Shown: positions 34,494 through 43,787, numbered from the stretch's first letter. The stretch is 64,000 nt of DNA from Fodinibacter luteus (GCF_039541575.1 NZ_BAABGM010000013.1:62001-126000); one strand, 5' to 3'. The notes: generated by a model from the sequence alone, not told the origin. Numbers and translations are program-made.

Positions 34494-35471
34494 TCAGCCG
34501 GCGAGCGCGTCGGTGCGGGCGAGGTCGGCCGCACCGACGAGGCCCGCCTCGTTCCCGAGCTCGGCGGCGACGATGGCCGCTTCCGGGCGGTAGCCACGCC
34601 CGGTGAGCTGGCGGCGGAACGCCTCCCGGGCCGGGCCGAGGAGCAGGTCGCCGGCGGCGCTGACCCCGCCGCCGATGACGAACGTGCCCGGGTCGAGCGC
34701 GGCGGCGAGGTCGGCGATGCCGATCCCGAGCCAGCGCCCGATCTCGGAGAGCAGCTCGCGGGCGAGCGGGTCGCCGTCGCGGGCGGCCTCGGTGACGAGG
34801 GGCCCGGTGAGGTCCTCGGGGCGTCCACCGACGCGGTCGAACAGGTCGGAGACGACGGGGCTGCCGGCCGACATGAGAGCCTGCGCTTCGCGCACGAGGG
34901 CGTTGCCCGAGGCGTACTGCTCCCAGCACCCGCGGTTGCCGCACTCGCAGCGGATGCCGTCGGGCACGACCTGCATGTGGCCGAACTCCCCCGCGATGCC
35001 GTAGCGGCCGCGGATGACCCGCCCGTCGAGCACGACGCCGCCCCCGATGCCGGTGCCGAGGTTGACCATGACGAGGTGGGTCTCGCCGCGGCCGGCGCCG
35101 AAGCGGTGCTCGGCCCACACGGCGGCGTTGGCGTCGTTGTCGACGAAGATCGGCAGCGCGACCCGGCTGCCGAGCGACTCGCGCAGCGGCTCGTTGCGCC
35201 ACGACAGGTGGGGTGCGAAGACGACGGTGGCCCGGTCGGCGGCGACGAACCCGGCGGCGCCGATCCCGACGGCGAGGATCGCGCGGTCGGTGCCCGCGAG
35301 CAGCTCCTCGACGACCGAGACGATCGTGTCCTCGACGACCCGGGGGCTCGTGGAGCGGTGCGGCGTGTCGCGCCGGGTCCGGGCCAGGACGCGGCCGGCG
35401 GCGTCGACGACGCCACCGGCCACCTTCGTGCCCCCGATGTCGATGCCGATGGCGAGTGGTGCGTCAGCCAC
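34494..35471 (-). CDS. ROK-family sugar kinase, probable glucokinase
   Basis: This 325-residue kinase phosphorylates a hexose, most likely glucose. ATP site IGIDIGGTKVAGG at the N-terminus, substrate site in VDNDANAAVWAEH, and the ROK signature EFGHM plus the zinc motif CECGNRGCWE near residues 170-185. It has no DNA-binding domain, so it is an enzyme rather than a NagC-like repressor. AGGAGG lies before GTG 35471. It overlaps the upstream CxxC gene by eight bases. A link with the sugar importer at the window start is possible but 30 kb away. Confidence 0.9.
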   Translation of the reverse strand: MADAPLAIGIDIGGTKVAGGVVDAAGRVLARTRRDTPHRSTSPRVVEDTIVSVVEELLAGTDRAILAVGIGAAGFVAADRATVVFAPHLSWRNEPLRESLGSRVALPIFVDNDANAAVWAEHRFGAGRGETHLVMVNLGTGIGGGVVLDGRVIRGRYGIAGEFGHMQVVPDGIRCECGNRGCWEQYASGNALVREAQALMSAGSPVVSDLFDRVGGRPEDLTGPLVTEAARDGDPLARELLSEIGRWLGIGIADLAAALDPGTFVIGGGVSAAGDLLLGPAREAFRRQLTGRGYRPEAAIVAAELGNEAGLVGAADLARTDALAG

Positions 35472-36099
35472 GAGGTGCCTCCTGCGGGTCGTCGGCGTCG
35501 CGGACGGGGATGGGCCGGCTCGGGCTCCCTCGCCGGGGGGTGGCAGGGTCGGGTCGGTCGGGCTCGGAGCCCCCCGTGGCCGCGGCCCCCGGGGGGGTCG
35601 TCCCGCCACCCCCCGCCGCGCGGGCGCTCGCGAGGTCGGCGAGCACCGTCGCGGCCAGGCCGGCCAGGTCGGCGAGGCGGGCGAGGGTCTCGGGGCTCAG
35701 GGTGCGCACGACCTCGGCGGTGCGGCACAGCGGGCACCACGTGCAGAACGGGTCGTGCGCCGCCGCGGCCGGCGTGCCGGGGCGGGGCCGGGAGGCACCG
35801 GACGCCGTGTCGGAGGGCGCGCCGGATGCCGTGTCGCGTGGGACGTCGGATGCCGTGTCGGGTGGGGCGTCCGTTGCCGTGTCGGGTGGAACGTCGGGTG
35901 GAGTGTCGGCAGGCCCGGGGCGGTCGGCCGCGGCCCCGGTGGTCGGCCTCGGGCTCGTGCCCGGCCCGGGGACGGGGTCCGGGCCGGGGGCCGGACCCTC
36001 ACCCGCGGCCGGTTCGGCGGAGCGGCGCAGGCTCTCGAGCAGCCGTGCGGCCTCGTCGGCCACCGACCCCACCTGCTCGTCCCAGCGCTCAGCGCCCAC
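35464..36099 (-). CDS. Disordered protein with a conserved CxxC C-terminal module
   Basis: This 211-residue protein has a short helical N-terminus (ERWDEQVGSVADEAARLLES), a long Pro/Asp/Thr/Ser-rich middle made of near-repeats (DTATDA, DTASDV, DTASGA; encoded by 30-base DNA repeats around 35806-35915), and a conserved-looking module DPFCTWCPLCRTAEVVRTLS near residue 125 with three Cys, followed by a helix and disordered tail. The Cys cluster may bind metal. It lies between the ArsA-like ATPase (11-base overlap) and the ROK kinase (8-base overlap). It resembles short Cys-containing partners of ArsA-like proteins in other actinobacteria; function unknown. Confidence 0.72.
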   Translation of the reverse strand: MGAERWDEQVGSVADEAARLLESLRRSAEPAAGEGPAPGPDPVPGPGTSPRPTTGAAADRPGPADTPPDVPPDTATDAPPDTASDVPRDTASGAPSDTASGASRPRPGTPAAAAHDPFCTWCPLCRTAEVVRTLSPETLARLADLAGLAATVLADLASARAAGGGGTTPPGAAATGGSEPDRPDPATPRRGSPSRPIPVRDADDPQEAPRG

Positions 36100-37312
36100 T
36101 GGCCCACAGCTCCTCGTCGCGCTCGAACCGCACCCGCAGCTCACCGTTGCCGACCGCGGCTGTGTCGACGACGCAGCGGCGCAGCACCGAGGGCAGCGTG
36201 ACGACGCGGCGCTGCCCGCCGACCGCGATGACGAGGTCGTCGTCGCGGCGGGCCATCTCGACCTCGCCGGCCGAGACGAGCGGCAGGGGCAGGGTGAGCA
36301 CGAAGTCCTCGCCGTCGGCCTCGACCCGCATGCCGGGCACGTCGACGTCGGCGAGGAGGTCGGGGGCGGGGCGGCCGTCGGCCCGGGTCGCGGCCGCGAG
36401 GGCGTCGAGGGCGTCGGCGCCGATCGGCTCGCCGGCGAGGTACGGGGCGCACAGCACGGGGATGCCGTCGAAGGACTCCCGCACCCGCAGCAGCCCGGAC
36501 TCCTGCGCGCTCGCCCAGGCGGTGCGCCACGGGTCGGTGTCGCCCGGGGCGGTCGCCGGGAGGAGGCGGTTGACGACGACGGCGTCGACGGCGTACCCGT
36601 GCAGGGACAACGACGTCAGCACCCGCCGGCTCTCCGCGATGACGACCCGCTCCGGGGTGAGCACGACCCGCACGCTCGCCCGCGGCGAGGTGAGCAGGGC
36701 CCGGACGCCCACCATGAGGTCGCGCCACGCCCGCAGCACCCCGAGCACCTCGGGCCCCGGCGGGGGCACCCCCGTCGCGGCGGACGCCGCGGGCCGCAGC
36801 ACCGTGAGCAGCCGGCGCTGGGCGGGCAGGAGCCGGTCGAGGTGCCAGCCGAGCACCTCCGGCAGCGCGAGCAGGCGCAGCGTCTCGGCGGTGGGGGCGC
36901 AGTCGACGACGACGAGGTCCCAGTCGCCGGCGGCGGCCTGGTGGGCGAGCGCGGCGAGCGCGGCGACCTCCTCCGCGCCCGGCAGCGACGTGAGCTCGTC
37001 GGCGACGACCGGGTCGACCCCCATCGCGTCGAGGACGCCGAGGAGGTAGTCGCGCACGACCTGCCAGTCGGCCTCGACGGCGGTGTGCGCGCCGACGGCG
37101 AGCGCGTGCAGCCCGGGGGTCACCTCGTGGGTGTCGCGCCAGGTGCGCGCCGTGCGCAGGTCGACGTCGAGGGCGTCGCCCAGGCTGTGCGCGGCATCCG
37201 TGGACATGACGAGGGTGCGGATGCCGGCCCGGGTGGCGTGAACGGCGGCGGCCGCGGCCGTCGTCGTCTTCCCGACGCCGCCCTTGCCGGTCACGAGGAC
37301 GACGCGGGGCAT
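36089..37312 (-). CDS. ArsA/GET3-like P-loop ATPase
   Basis: This 407-residue ATPase has a deviant Walker A, GKGGVGKTT (residues 9-17), switch I MSTDAAHSLGDALD and switch II VVVDCAPTAETLR. Only one ATPase domain is present, so it acts as a dimer. The C-terminal part (PLPLVSAGEVEMARRDDDL) has an HSP20-like beta-sandwich found in this bacterial subfamily (Rv2184c type). No arsenic genes are near, so a role in targeting or maturing proteins or lipids is more likely than arsenite export. It is six bases downstream of the SRPBCC gene. Confidence 0.88.
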   Translation of the reverse strand: MPRVVLVTGKGGVGKTTTAAAAAVHATRAGIRTLVMSTDAAHSLGDALDVDLRTARTWRDTHEVTPGLHALAVGAHTAVEADWQVVRDYLLGVLDAMGVDPVVADELTSLPGAEEVAALAALAHQAAAGDWDLVVVDCAPTAETLRLLALPEVLGWHLDRLLPAQRRLLTVLRPAASAATGVPPPGPEVLGVLRAWRDLMVGVRALLTSPRASVRVVLTPERVVIAESRRVLTSLSLHGYAVDAVVVNRLLPATAPGDTDPWRTAWASAQESGLLRVRESFDGIPVLCAPYLAGEPIGADALDALAAATRADGRPAPDLLADVDVPGMRVEADGEDFVLTLPLPLVSAGEVEMARRDDDLVIAVGGQRRVVTLPSVLRRCVVDTAAVGNGELRVRFERDEELWASGR

Positions 37313-37318
37313 CCGGCG

Positions 37319-37762
37319 TCAGCCCTCGACGCGCTTCTTGAGCTCGGTGAGCGCGGTGTTGATGATGTGCTTCTCGGCCTTGCGCTTGAGCATCCCGATC
37401 ATGGGCATCGTCAGCTCGACCTCGAGGTCGTACGTGACACGGGTCCCCCCGGCCACCCGGTCGAGGGAGTAGGTGCCGTTGAGCCCCTTGAGGAGCACGG
37501 CCCGCACGAGGTGCCAGGAGACGCTGCCCGTGCCGTCCTCGGCGATCTTCCAGTCGTACTCGAGGACGTAGTGGTCCTTGATGGGGCCGGCGTGCAGGTG
37601 GAACTCGACCTGGTCCGCCCAGCCGTCGCCGTCCTCGCTCAGCAGGGTGGCCGAGGTGACCTCGTGCGCCCACTCGGGGTAGCGCTCGAAGTCGGCGATG
37701 ACGTCGATGACGTCGCCGGGTTCGGCGGCGATCTCGACGGTGGACTGTGTGCGGTCGGCCAT
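37319..37762 (-). CDS. SRPBCC-family lipid-binding protein
   Basis: This 147-residue protein starts MADRTQSTVEIAAEPGDVID and carries the helix-grip pattern of polyketide cyclase/START-like proteins (DFERYPEWAHEV, then LLKGLNGTYSLD and a long C-terminal helix). It is the counterpart of Rv2185c and probably binds a hydrophobic ligand. ATG 37762 lies seven bases after a TACCCT -10. As first gene of the SRPBCC-ArsA-CxxC-ROK-EEP operon, it may deliver a lipid or cofactor to the ArsA-like ATPase, which is an inference from adjacency. Confidence 0.88.
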   Translation of the reverse strand: MADRTQSTVEIAAEPGDVIDVIADFERYPEWAHEVTSATLLSEDGDGWADQVEFHLHAGPIKDHYVLEYDWKIAEDGTGSVSWHLVRAVLLKGLNGTYSLDRVAGGTRVTYDLEVELTMPMIGMLKRKAEKHIINTALTELKKRVEG

Positions 37763-37769
37763 GGCAGGG

Positions 37770-37775
37770 AGGGTA
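37770..37775 (-). promoter_or_regulatory. -10 element of the SRPBCC-ArsA operon, leaderless
   Basis: Minus-strand TACCCT lies seven bases before ATG 37762. Confidence 0.5.
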
Positions 37776-37792
37776 CCGGTACGGCGGGGTCC

Positions 37793-37798
37793 TAGAGT
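37793..37798 (+). promoter_or_regulatory. -10 element of fadD15
   Basis: TAGAGT gives a leader of about 35 bases before GTG 37841, back to back with the leftward promoter. Confidence 0.45.
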
Positions 37799-37840
37799 TG
37801 AGGTGTCCCCCGTCACGCCTGCCCCCGAAGGAAGCCGATC

Positions 37841-39631
37841 GTGCTCGAGAAGTCCGTGCCGCTCGTCCTGCCAGAGACGTCCGAGGGGAGCCTTGCCGAC
37901 CTGCCGCTGCGGTGGGCGACGACGGAGCCCGGCCGGGTCACCTTCTCCGTCCGCTCCGGTGCGGGCTGGACCGACGTCACCGCCGCCACCTTCGCCGCCG
38001 ACGTCACCGCGCTGGCCAAGGGGCTCGTCGCCGCCGGCATCGGCAGTGGCGACGCCGTCGGCATCATGAGCCGCACCCGCTACGAGTGGACCGTCGCCGA
38101 CTTCGCGCTCTGGGCCGCGGGCGCCGTGCCGGTGCCGATCTACGAGACGTCCTCCGCCGACCAGGTCGAGTGGATCCTCACCGACTCCGGGGCGGTGGGC
38201 GTCATCGTCGAGACCGAAGCGCACCGCGAGACGGTCGAGCGATCCCGGCCGCGCCTCACCGGGCTGCGTCACGTCTGGGTCATCGACGACGGGGCGGTCG
38301 ACACCCTGAGCCGCGAGGGCGGGCACGTCGACGACGCCGAGCTCGCGGCGCGCCGCTCGGCGATGTCACGCGAGACGCTCGCCACCGTCATCTACACCTC
38401 GGGCACGACGGGAAGGCCCAAGGGCGTCGAGCTGACGCACGGCAACTTCCTCACCCTCGCCGAGAACACCGCCGAGGAGATCTCCGAGGTCGTCAAGGCC
38501 GGTGGCGCCTCGACCCTGCTCTTCCTCCCCCTCGCCCACGTCTTCGCCCGCTTCATCGAGGTGCTGGCGGTCGCCGCCGGGGTGCGGATGGGGCACTCGT
38601 CCGACCTCAAGGCCATCCTCGCCGACTTCTCGACCTTCCGGCCGACCTTCATCCTCGCCGTGCCCCGGGTCTTCGAGAAGGTCTACAACTCGGCCGAGGC
38701 CAAGGCAGAGGCCGGCGGCAAGGGCCGGATCTTCGCGGGTGCCGCCGCAGCCGCCATCGCGTGGTCCGAGGCCCGAGACCACGGCAGCGTCCCGCTCGGC
38801 CTGCGCATCCGCCACGCCATCTTCGACAAGCTCGTCTACGCGAAGCTGCGCGAGGCGATGGGCGGCCGGATCCAGTACGCCGTGTCCGGCGGGGCACCCC
38901 TCGGCACCCGGCTCGGGCACTTCTTCCGCGGCATCGGCGTCACGATCCTCGAGGGCTACGGCCTCACCGAGACGACCGCCCCCGCCACCGTCAACCGCCC
39001 CTCGGCGATGAAGATCGGCACCGTCGGCCTCCCGCTGCCTGGGGTCGACGTGCGCATCGGCGAGGACGGCGAGATCTGGCTGCGCGGCGTCAACGTCTTC
39101 CGTGGCTACCGCGGCAACCCGACCGCCACGGCCGAGGCGGTCCACGACGGCTGGTTCCACACCGGCGACATCGGCGACCTCGACGCCGACGGCTTCCTGC
39201 GGATCACGGGGCGCAAGAAGGAGATCCTCGTCACCGCCGGGGGGAAGAACGTCGCCCCCGCCGTGCTCGAGGACCGCCTGCGCGCCCACCCGCTCGTCAG
39301 CCAGTGCATCGTCGTCGGAGACGGCAAGCCGTACATCGGTGCCCTCGTCACCCTCGACGCGGAGATGTACCCCGGCTGGGCGGCCAACCACGGCCTCGAA
39401 GGCGTGTCGCTCAGCGCGGCGCGCACCCACGAGCGCGTGCTCACCGAGATCCAGCACGCCGTCGACGAGGCCAACGCGGCCGTCTCCAAGGCGGAGTCGA
39501 TCCGCAAGTTCGCCATCCTCGAGGGTGACTTCACCGAGGAGTCCGGCCACCTCACACCGTCCCTGAAGCTCAAGCGCAACGTCGTCATGCGCGACTTCGA
39601 GGACGAGGTCGACGCCCTCTACGGTGGCTGA
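37841..39631 (+). CDS. fadD15: Long-chain fatty acid-CoA ligase
   Basis: This 596-residue AMP-forming ligase activates long-chain fatty acids. The phosphate loop YTSGTTGRPKGVELTH is near residue 185, the A5 motif LEGYGLTETTAPAT near 370, and the C-terminal lid carries GWFHTGDIGDLDADGFL and GRKKEILVTAGGKNVAP with the catalytic Lys region. Length and neighbours match FadD15 (Rv2187). An AAGGA ribosome site precedes GTG 37841. Its stop overlaps the next gene by eight bases. Confidence 0.93.
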   Translation: MLEKSVPLVLPETSEGSLADLPLRWATTEPGRVTFSVRSGAGWTDVTAATFAADVTALAKGLVAAGIGSGDAVGIMSRTRYEWTVADFALWAAGAVPVPIYETSSADQVEWILTDSGAVGVIVETEAHRETVERSRPRLTGLRHVWVIDDGAVDTLSREGGHVDDAELAARRSAMSRETLATVIYTSGTTGRPKGVELTHGNFLTLAENTAEEISEVVKAGGASTLLFLPLAHVFARFIEVLAVAAGVRMGHSSDLKAILADFSTFRPTFILAVPRVFEKVYNSAEAKAEAGGKGRIFAGAAAAAIAWSEARDHGSVPLGLRIRHAIFDKLVYAKLREAMGGRIQYAVSGGAPLGTRLGHFFRGIGVTILEGYGLTETTAPATVNRPSAMKIGTVGLPLPGVDVRIGEDGEIWLRGVNVFRGYRGNPTATAEAVHDGWFHTGDIGDLDADGFLRITGRKKEILVTAGGKNVAPAVLEDRLRAHPLVSQCIVVGDGKPYIGALVTLDAEMYPGWAANHGLEGVSLSAARTHERVLTEIQHAVDEANAAVSKAESIRKFAILEGDFTEESGHLTPSLKLKRNVVMRDFEDEVDALYGG

Positions 39632-41060
39632 CCCGAGCGCAGCACCGGGAGCGCCGTCGGCGCCGACGGCACTCGCCGCCGGAGGGCCGCGCCTCGCCGC
39701 GCCGGCCGCCGCCGTCGTCCTCGGCGCCGCGTGGCTGGCGTGGTTCGGCGTGCTCCAGTGGAGCGTCGTGCGGTTCCGGGTACCGATCGTGCTCACCCTC
39801 ACGGTGTGCACCGCGCTGCTCGCGTGGTGGCTCGTGCGCCGGCTCGTCATCCCCGTGCCGCGGTGGCTCGCCCCCGCCGTGCTCGTCGGCTCGGTCGCCA
39901 TCACCCTCACCGTCCCGCTGTTCAGCTACGTCACCGGCGGGTGGCTCACCGCGGCTCTCGTGGTGCTCACGACCGGCGGGCTCGGCTGCGCCGTGCTGCT
40001 CGCCCGGCCCGGACGCGGAGCCGCCACCGCGGCATACGTACTCGCCGTGCTCACGCACTCGGCACTGGCCGTCGTCGCGATCCTCGGTGACCGGGCCCCG
40101 AAGATCGACGTGTGGGTCGTGCTCCAGCAGGGCGCCGACGCCCTGGGCCGCGGGGAGAACCTCTACACCCAGCAGTGGACCGACTCCCCCGGCGTCCAGG
40201 ACCTCTTCCCCTACCTGCCCTGGATGGCGGTGCTCACCGCCCCCGGTCGCTGGCTCGCCGGAGACGTGCGCTGGGCCGTGCTCGGTTGGTCGCTCGTGCT
40301 GTACGCCGGCCTGTGGGCCCTCGCGCGCGGTCGGGTCGAGCGTGCCGCCGCGGTCACGGCCGTGCTCGTGCTCGCGCCGGGCAGCCTGACCCAGGTCGAC
40401 CAGGCGTGGACCGAGCCCGTGCTCGCCGCGGCGATCGTGTGGTGGGCGGTCCTCGTCCGTCGCGGGCACGCGTGGTGGGCGGTGCTCCCGCTGGCGCTCG
40501 CCTGCGCGAGCAAGCAGCACCTCGCCCTCCTCGCACCGGTCCTGCTCGTGTGGCGTCCGTTCGGTGCCGCGCGCACCCTCGCGACCGGCGGGCTCGCGGG
40601 CCTGCTCATGCTGCCCTGGGTGGTGGCCGACGCGGGCGCCTTCGTCGACGACACCGTGACGAGGCTGCTCGGCTTCCACCCGATCCGGTTCGCGAACACG
40701 TGGTACCTCTACGCGCTCAACGAGCACGGGGTCACCCTCCCGTTCGCGGTGACCGGCGCGGCCATGGTGGGTGCCGTGGCCGTCGCCACGTGGGCGGTGT
40801 GGCGGCGCCGCCCGGGCGTCGACGAGCTGCTGCGCTGGCTCGCGCTCGTGCTCGGCGTCGCGAACCTCGTCAACAAGCAGGCGTTCTACAACCAGTTCTG
40901 GCTCGTCGCCGCCCTCGTCGCGGCATCCCTCGTCGTGCCCCAGGGGACAGGTGACGACGCCGACCGCGACGACGTGCCTCCCGGTCGCGGCGCCGAGGGG
41001 AGCTGCAGAGGCGCCGACCCGGTGCCCTCCCCGCGGCGGTCCCTGCCGACGACGACCTGA
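39624..41060 (+). CDS. GT-C/GT87-like multi-pass membrane glycosyltransferase
   Basis: This 478-residue protein has about ten to twelve membrane segments. A periplasmic acidic motif after the first segments (KIDVWVVLQQGADALGRGEN, near residue 160) resembles the catalytic Asp region of GT87/DUF2029 polyprenyl-phosphate-mannose-dependent transferases. The C-terminal 40 residues are charged and low in complexity. It would transfer a sugar onto a lipid or wall glycan outside the membrane; the exact substrate is unknown. GTG 39624 overlaps the fadD15 stop, so the two are translationally coupled. In M. tuberculosis this position holds pimB', so a wall-glycolipid role is plausible. Confidence 0.82.
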   Translation: MADPSAAPGAPSAPTALAAGGPRLAAPAAAVVLGAAWLAWFGVLQWSVVRFRVPIVLTLTVCTALLAWWLVRRLVIPVPRWLAPAVLVGSVAITLTVPLFSYVTGGWLTAALVVLTTGGLGCAVLLARPGRGAATAAYVLAVLTHSALAVVAILGDRAPKIDVWVVLQQGADALGRGENLYTQQWTDSPGVQDLFPYLPWMAVLTAPGRWLAGDVRWAVLGWSLVLYAGLWALARGRVERAAAVTAVLVLAPGSLTQVDQAWTEPVLAAAIVWWAVLVRRGHAWWAVLPLALACASKQHLALLAPVLLVWRPFGAARTLATGGLAGLLMLPWVVADAGAFVDDTVTRLLGFHPIRFANTWYLYALNEHGVTLPFAVTGAAMVGAVAVATWAVWRRRPGVDELLRWLALVLGVANLVNKQAFYNQFWLVAALVAASLVVPQGTGDDADRDDVPPGRGAEGSCRGADPVPSPRRSLPTTT

Positions 41061-41169
41061 GCCGGGGGCCCACGGTGCTCGCCTTGCAACCCGTCGGCAC
41101 GGCGGACAGCATGGGGGCGGACGCCATCGTCGGCGTCCGCCCGAAGGGCTGGGGGAAGGCGAGGATGCC

Positions 41170-42369
41170 GTGAACGACAGCGTTCGCACGACCGACGGGC
41201 CGACCGGACGGTCGCGGCCCGGGCTGGGCCGCGCCGGGTGGTGGCCCCCGAGCGCCGCCATCCCGGGCACGGGACGGCGGCCGAATCGCGACCCCGGACC
41301 GGGCCGTGGCCCCGGACCGGATCGTGGCCCCGGACCGGGGCGGGGACGCGGGCCGGGGCGCGGTCGAGGTCACGGGCAAGGGCAAGGGCACGGGCACGGA
41401 GGGGGGCACGGCCTCACCGGGGAGATCCTCTTCTTCGCGTGGACCATCGACGGCACCGAGCCGACGTCGCAGGAGGACGTGTTCGGCGTCGACGTGGCGA
41501 GTGGAAGCGTCCGAAGGCTCACGGACCAGTCATCGGGCGTGCCGTTCGTGAGTGACCGGGACCCCGCGTGGTCACCTGGGCGCGACCGGATCGTCTTCAT
41601 GAGCAGCGACGCAGTCACGCCCACGCGCCTGCCCGTCGTGAGCGCGGCGGGCGCGCCCGTGGCCGAGCTGCCCGTCGAGGGAGCCACCCCGGTGTGGCTC
41701 GACGCCTCGACCGTCGTGTGCTCCCTGCACCGCCTCGGTCCGGGCGGGACCTTCGACCGCGCCGACCTCGTGGCGGTCGAGGTACCCGGCGGAGGCGTGC
41801 ACCCCATCACCGCGGTGGCACCGGGCGAGTACCTCGCGGAACCGGCCTGGCACCCGACGTCCGGGCTGGTCGCCACGCTGTCGGTCGAGGACCCGGTGAC
41901 GATGGCGTGGCTCGGGCAGCGCCTCGTCGTGGCGGACCCCACGTCCGTGGCGGCGGCCGCCGGCGGCGGTGTCCCGCTCGGCACGAGCGACCTCGTCGAG
42001 CTCGCCGCCGGCCACCAGTGGCCCGCAGGGCCTGCGTGGTCGCCGGACGGGACCCGTCTCGCGTTCAGCGCGACGCGCCCGTGCGCGACGACGTCCCCGG
42101 ACGGCATCCCCGTCCTCCAGATGGACGTCGCGGTGCTCACCCTCGCCACCGGCGTGCTCACGTGGGTCACCGACGACACCGCGGGCGACTACGACGACGG
42201 CCTCAACGACGGGTCCCCCGCCTTCTCCCCCGACGGGCGGTGGCTGGCCTGGGTACGTGGGCACGAGGACGACTGGACCCGGATCATGGTCGACCGGCTC
42301 GACCACCCGGACCCGCCGAGGGTGCTGCTCGACGACCGGCACTGGTTCCGGTGGGGCCTCGCCTGGTGA
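41170..42369 (+). CDS. WD40/PD40 beta-propeller protein with Gly-Arg-Pro-rich N-terminus
   Basis: This 399-residue protein has PD40 (TolB-like) propeller blades: DPAWSPGRDRIVF, EPAWHPTSGL, GPAWSPDGTRLAF and SPAFSPDGRWLAWV. Its first 80 residues are dominated by a repetitive Pro-Gly-Arg then Gly-His-Gln segment encoded by short DNA repeats near 41290-41400. No signal peptide or anchor is visible. GAGG precedes GTG 41170. Such propellers bind proteins or glycans; without partners nothing more can be said. The 109 bases before it contain no clear promoter. Confidence 0.75.
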   Translation: MNDSVRTTDGPTGRSRPGLGRAGWWPPSAAIPGTGRRPNRDPGPGRGPGPDRGPGPGRGRGPGRGRGHGQGQGHGHGGGHGLTGEILFFAWTIDGTEPTSQEDVFGVDVASGSVRRLTDQSSGVPFVSDRDPAWSPGRDRIVFMSSDAVTPTRLPVVSAAGAPVAELPVEGATPVWLDASTVVCSLHRLGPGGTFDRADLVAVEVPGGGVHPITAVAPGEYLAEPAWHPTSGLVATLSVEDPVTMAWLGQRLVVADPTSVAAAAGGGVPLGTSDLVELAAGHQWPAGPAWSPDGTRLAFSATRPCATTSPDGIPVLQMDVAVLTLATGVLTWVTDDTAGDYDDGLNDGSPAFSPDGRWLAWVRGHEDDWTRIMVDRLDHPDPPRVLLDDRHWFRWGLAW

Positions 42370-42410
42370 CCCGGCTCGGCGGGGTGAACCGGGGTCAGCG
42401 GTGAACGGGG

Positions 42411-43787
42411 TCAGCGGGTCAGCGCGGCGAGTCGCTGGCGCCATGCTGCGGTGAGCTCGTCGCGCGTCGTCCCCAGCACCGACGCGAGCGCAGCATCGGT
42501 CTGCGCCTCGGCGTCGGCGTCGGACCCCCTCGACGAGCCGGCGACGACGAGCCGGCGCAGCGCGTTTTCGCCGTGCTCGGCCGCGACGAGCTCGGCGGCC
42601 TGCCACGCCGCGAGGTAGGCCACCTCGAGGTCGCCGTGCGCCGGGTCGAGGTCGTCCGCGGTCGGGAGGCGCGACGGCGCCCCATCGGCACGCACCCGCC
42701 CGACGAGCGGCTCGAGCAGCCGTTTGGCGGGGACGTCCGCTCGGGTGTACCCCACGTGGTCGGCGTAACCCTCGGCGAGCCAGCGGGCCGGGCGCCCCGG
42801 CACGCTGGCCCGGACGGCGACGTGCGCGAGCTCGTGGGTCAGCACGACGTCGCGGCCCGAGGGCGTGAGCCGGGCGTGGGCCGAGGGGTCGAGCACGACG
42901 CGGTCGCCGGTCGCGGTACCCGCGGGGCCGGTCGGCCCCTCGGTGGTCGCGGCCACCGGCGCCACCCCCGCCCCGGACGAGCGGCCGAGCAGGGCGTCGG
43001 CCTCGTCGGGCGTCGCCGGGGCGAGGACGAGCACCCGGTCCGGAGCACCTGCCCACTGCCGGCGCAGGGGCGGCAGCGCCCGGTCGACGACCCCCACGTG
43101 CTCGGCCAGCCGGTGCGCCGACACCGTGCCGGCGACGACGGCGTGCTCCCCGCGCCGGACCTGCAGCTCGGGCATCGCGACCCACGGCACGCTCGCCCCC
43201 GGCCCGACGGGCCCCTGCGACACGACCCGCCAGCCCGAACCGGACGCCGACGCCGACCCCGGGCCCTCGACGACGTACCGCACCCGCGCCACCCGGTCGC
43301 CGCGGTCGAGCCCACCGAGGCGGTACCGCAGGTCCGCCTCGACCCGCCACCGCCCCTCGACGCCGACGACCGGCTCCACGGCGGGCACTCCCACCTCGAG
43401 GAACGAGACGCCGAGGGCACGGGCCGCGGCGAACGCGGCCAGCTGGGCGGCACCGTCGGGACCGGCGACGTCGGCGACCGTCGAGGCATACCCCGCCTCA
43501 TCCCCCGTGACGTGGGCGAGCGCGCGCCGGTCGAGCATCCGGGCGATGCCGGCGGACACCCCCGGTGGAAGGGGGGCACCGCCGGTCGGGGCGGCAGCGG
43601 CACCCGATGACTCCCCCGCCCGTGCGGAGGGCCCCGTCGGCGCGGCGGCGGGATCACCCGCGGCGGACGGTGCAGCCCCTTCGGAGCACGCCCCGGCCAG
43701 GGCGACGAACCCGCCGAGCAGCACCGTGACGACCGCGGCCCGCACACGGCGGGCGGCGGTGCGGTTCCGGGCTGGGGCGACGCGCAC
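42411..43787 (-). CDS. Gluzincin-type metallopeptidase lipoprotein
   Basis: This 458-residue protein has a basic N-terminus, hydrophobic core (AAVVTVLLGGFVALAGAC) and lipobox Cys near residue 34, then an Ala/Pro/Ser-rich linker and a large domain ending in a zinc peptidase: LTHELAHVAV near residue 318 (HExxH) and WLAEGYADHVGY near 338 (third ligand Glu). It is a cell-surface protein of the MA clan, perhaps involved in envelope maturation. GTG 43787 lies six bases after a TACGAT -10, a leaderless arrangement. Substrate unknown. Confidence 0.85.
   Translation of the reverse strand: MRVAPARNRTAARRVRAAVVTVLLGGFVALAGACSEGAAPSAAGDPAAAPTGPSARAGESSGAAAAPTGGAPLPPGVSAGIARMLDRRALAHVTGDEAGYASTVADVAGPDGAAQLAAFAAARALGVSFLEVGVPAVEPVVGVEGRWRVEADLRYRLGGLDRGDRVARVRYVVEGPGSASASGSGWRVVSQGPVGPGASVPWVAMPELQVRRGEHAVVAGTVSAHRLAEHVGVVDRALPPLRRQWAGAPDRVLVLAPATPDEADALLGRSSGAGVAPVAATTEGPTGPAGTATGDRVVLDPSAHARLTPSGRDVVLTHELAHVAVRASVPGRPARWLAEGYADHVGYTRADVPAKRLLEPLVGRVRADGAPSRLPTADDLDPAHGDLEVAYLAAWQAAELVAAEHGENALRRLVVAGSSRGSDADAEAQTDAALASVLGTTRDELTAAWRQRLAALTR

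Noticed and set aside
36089..37312. ArsA-like gene as part of an arsenic resistance system
   Set aside because: No arsB, arsC, arsD or arsR is nearby and the neighbours match the conserved Rv2184c-type locus.
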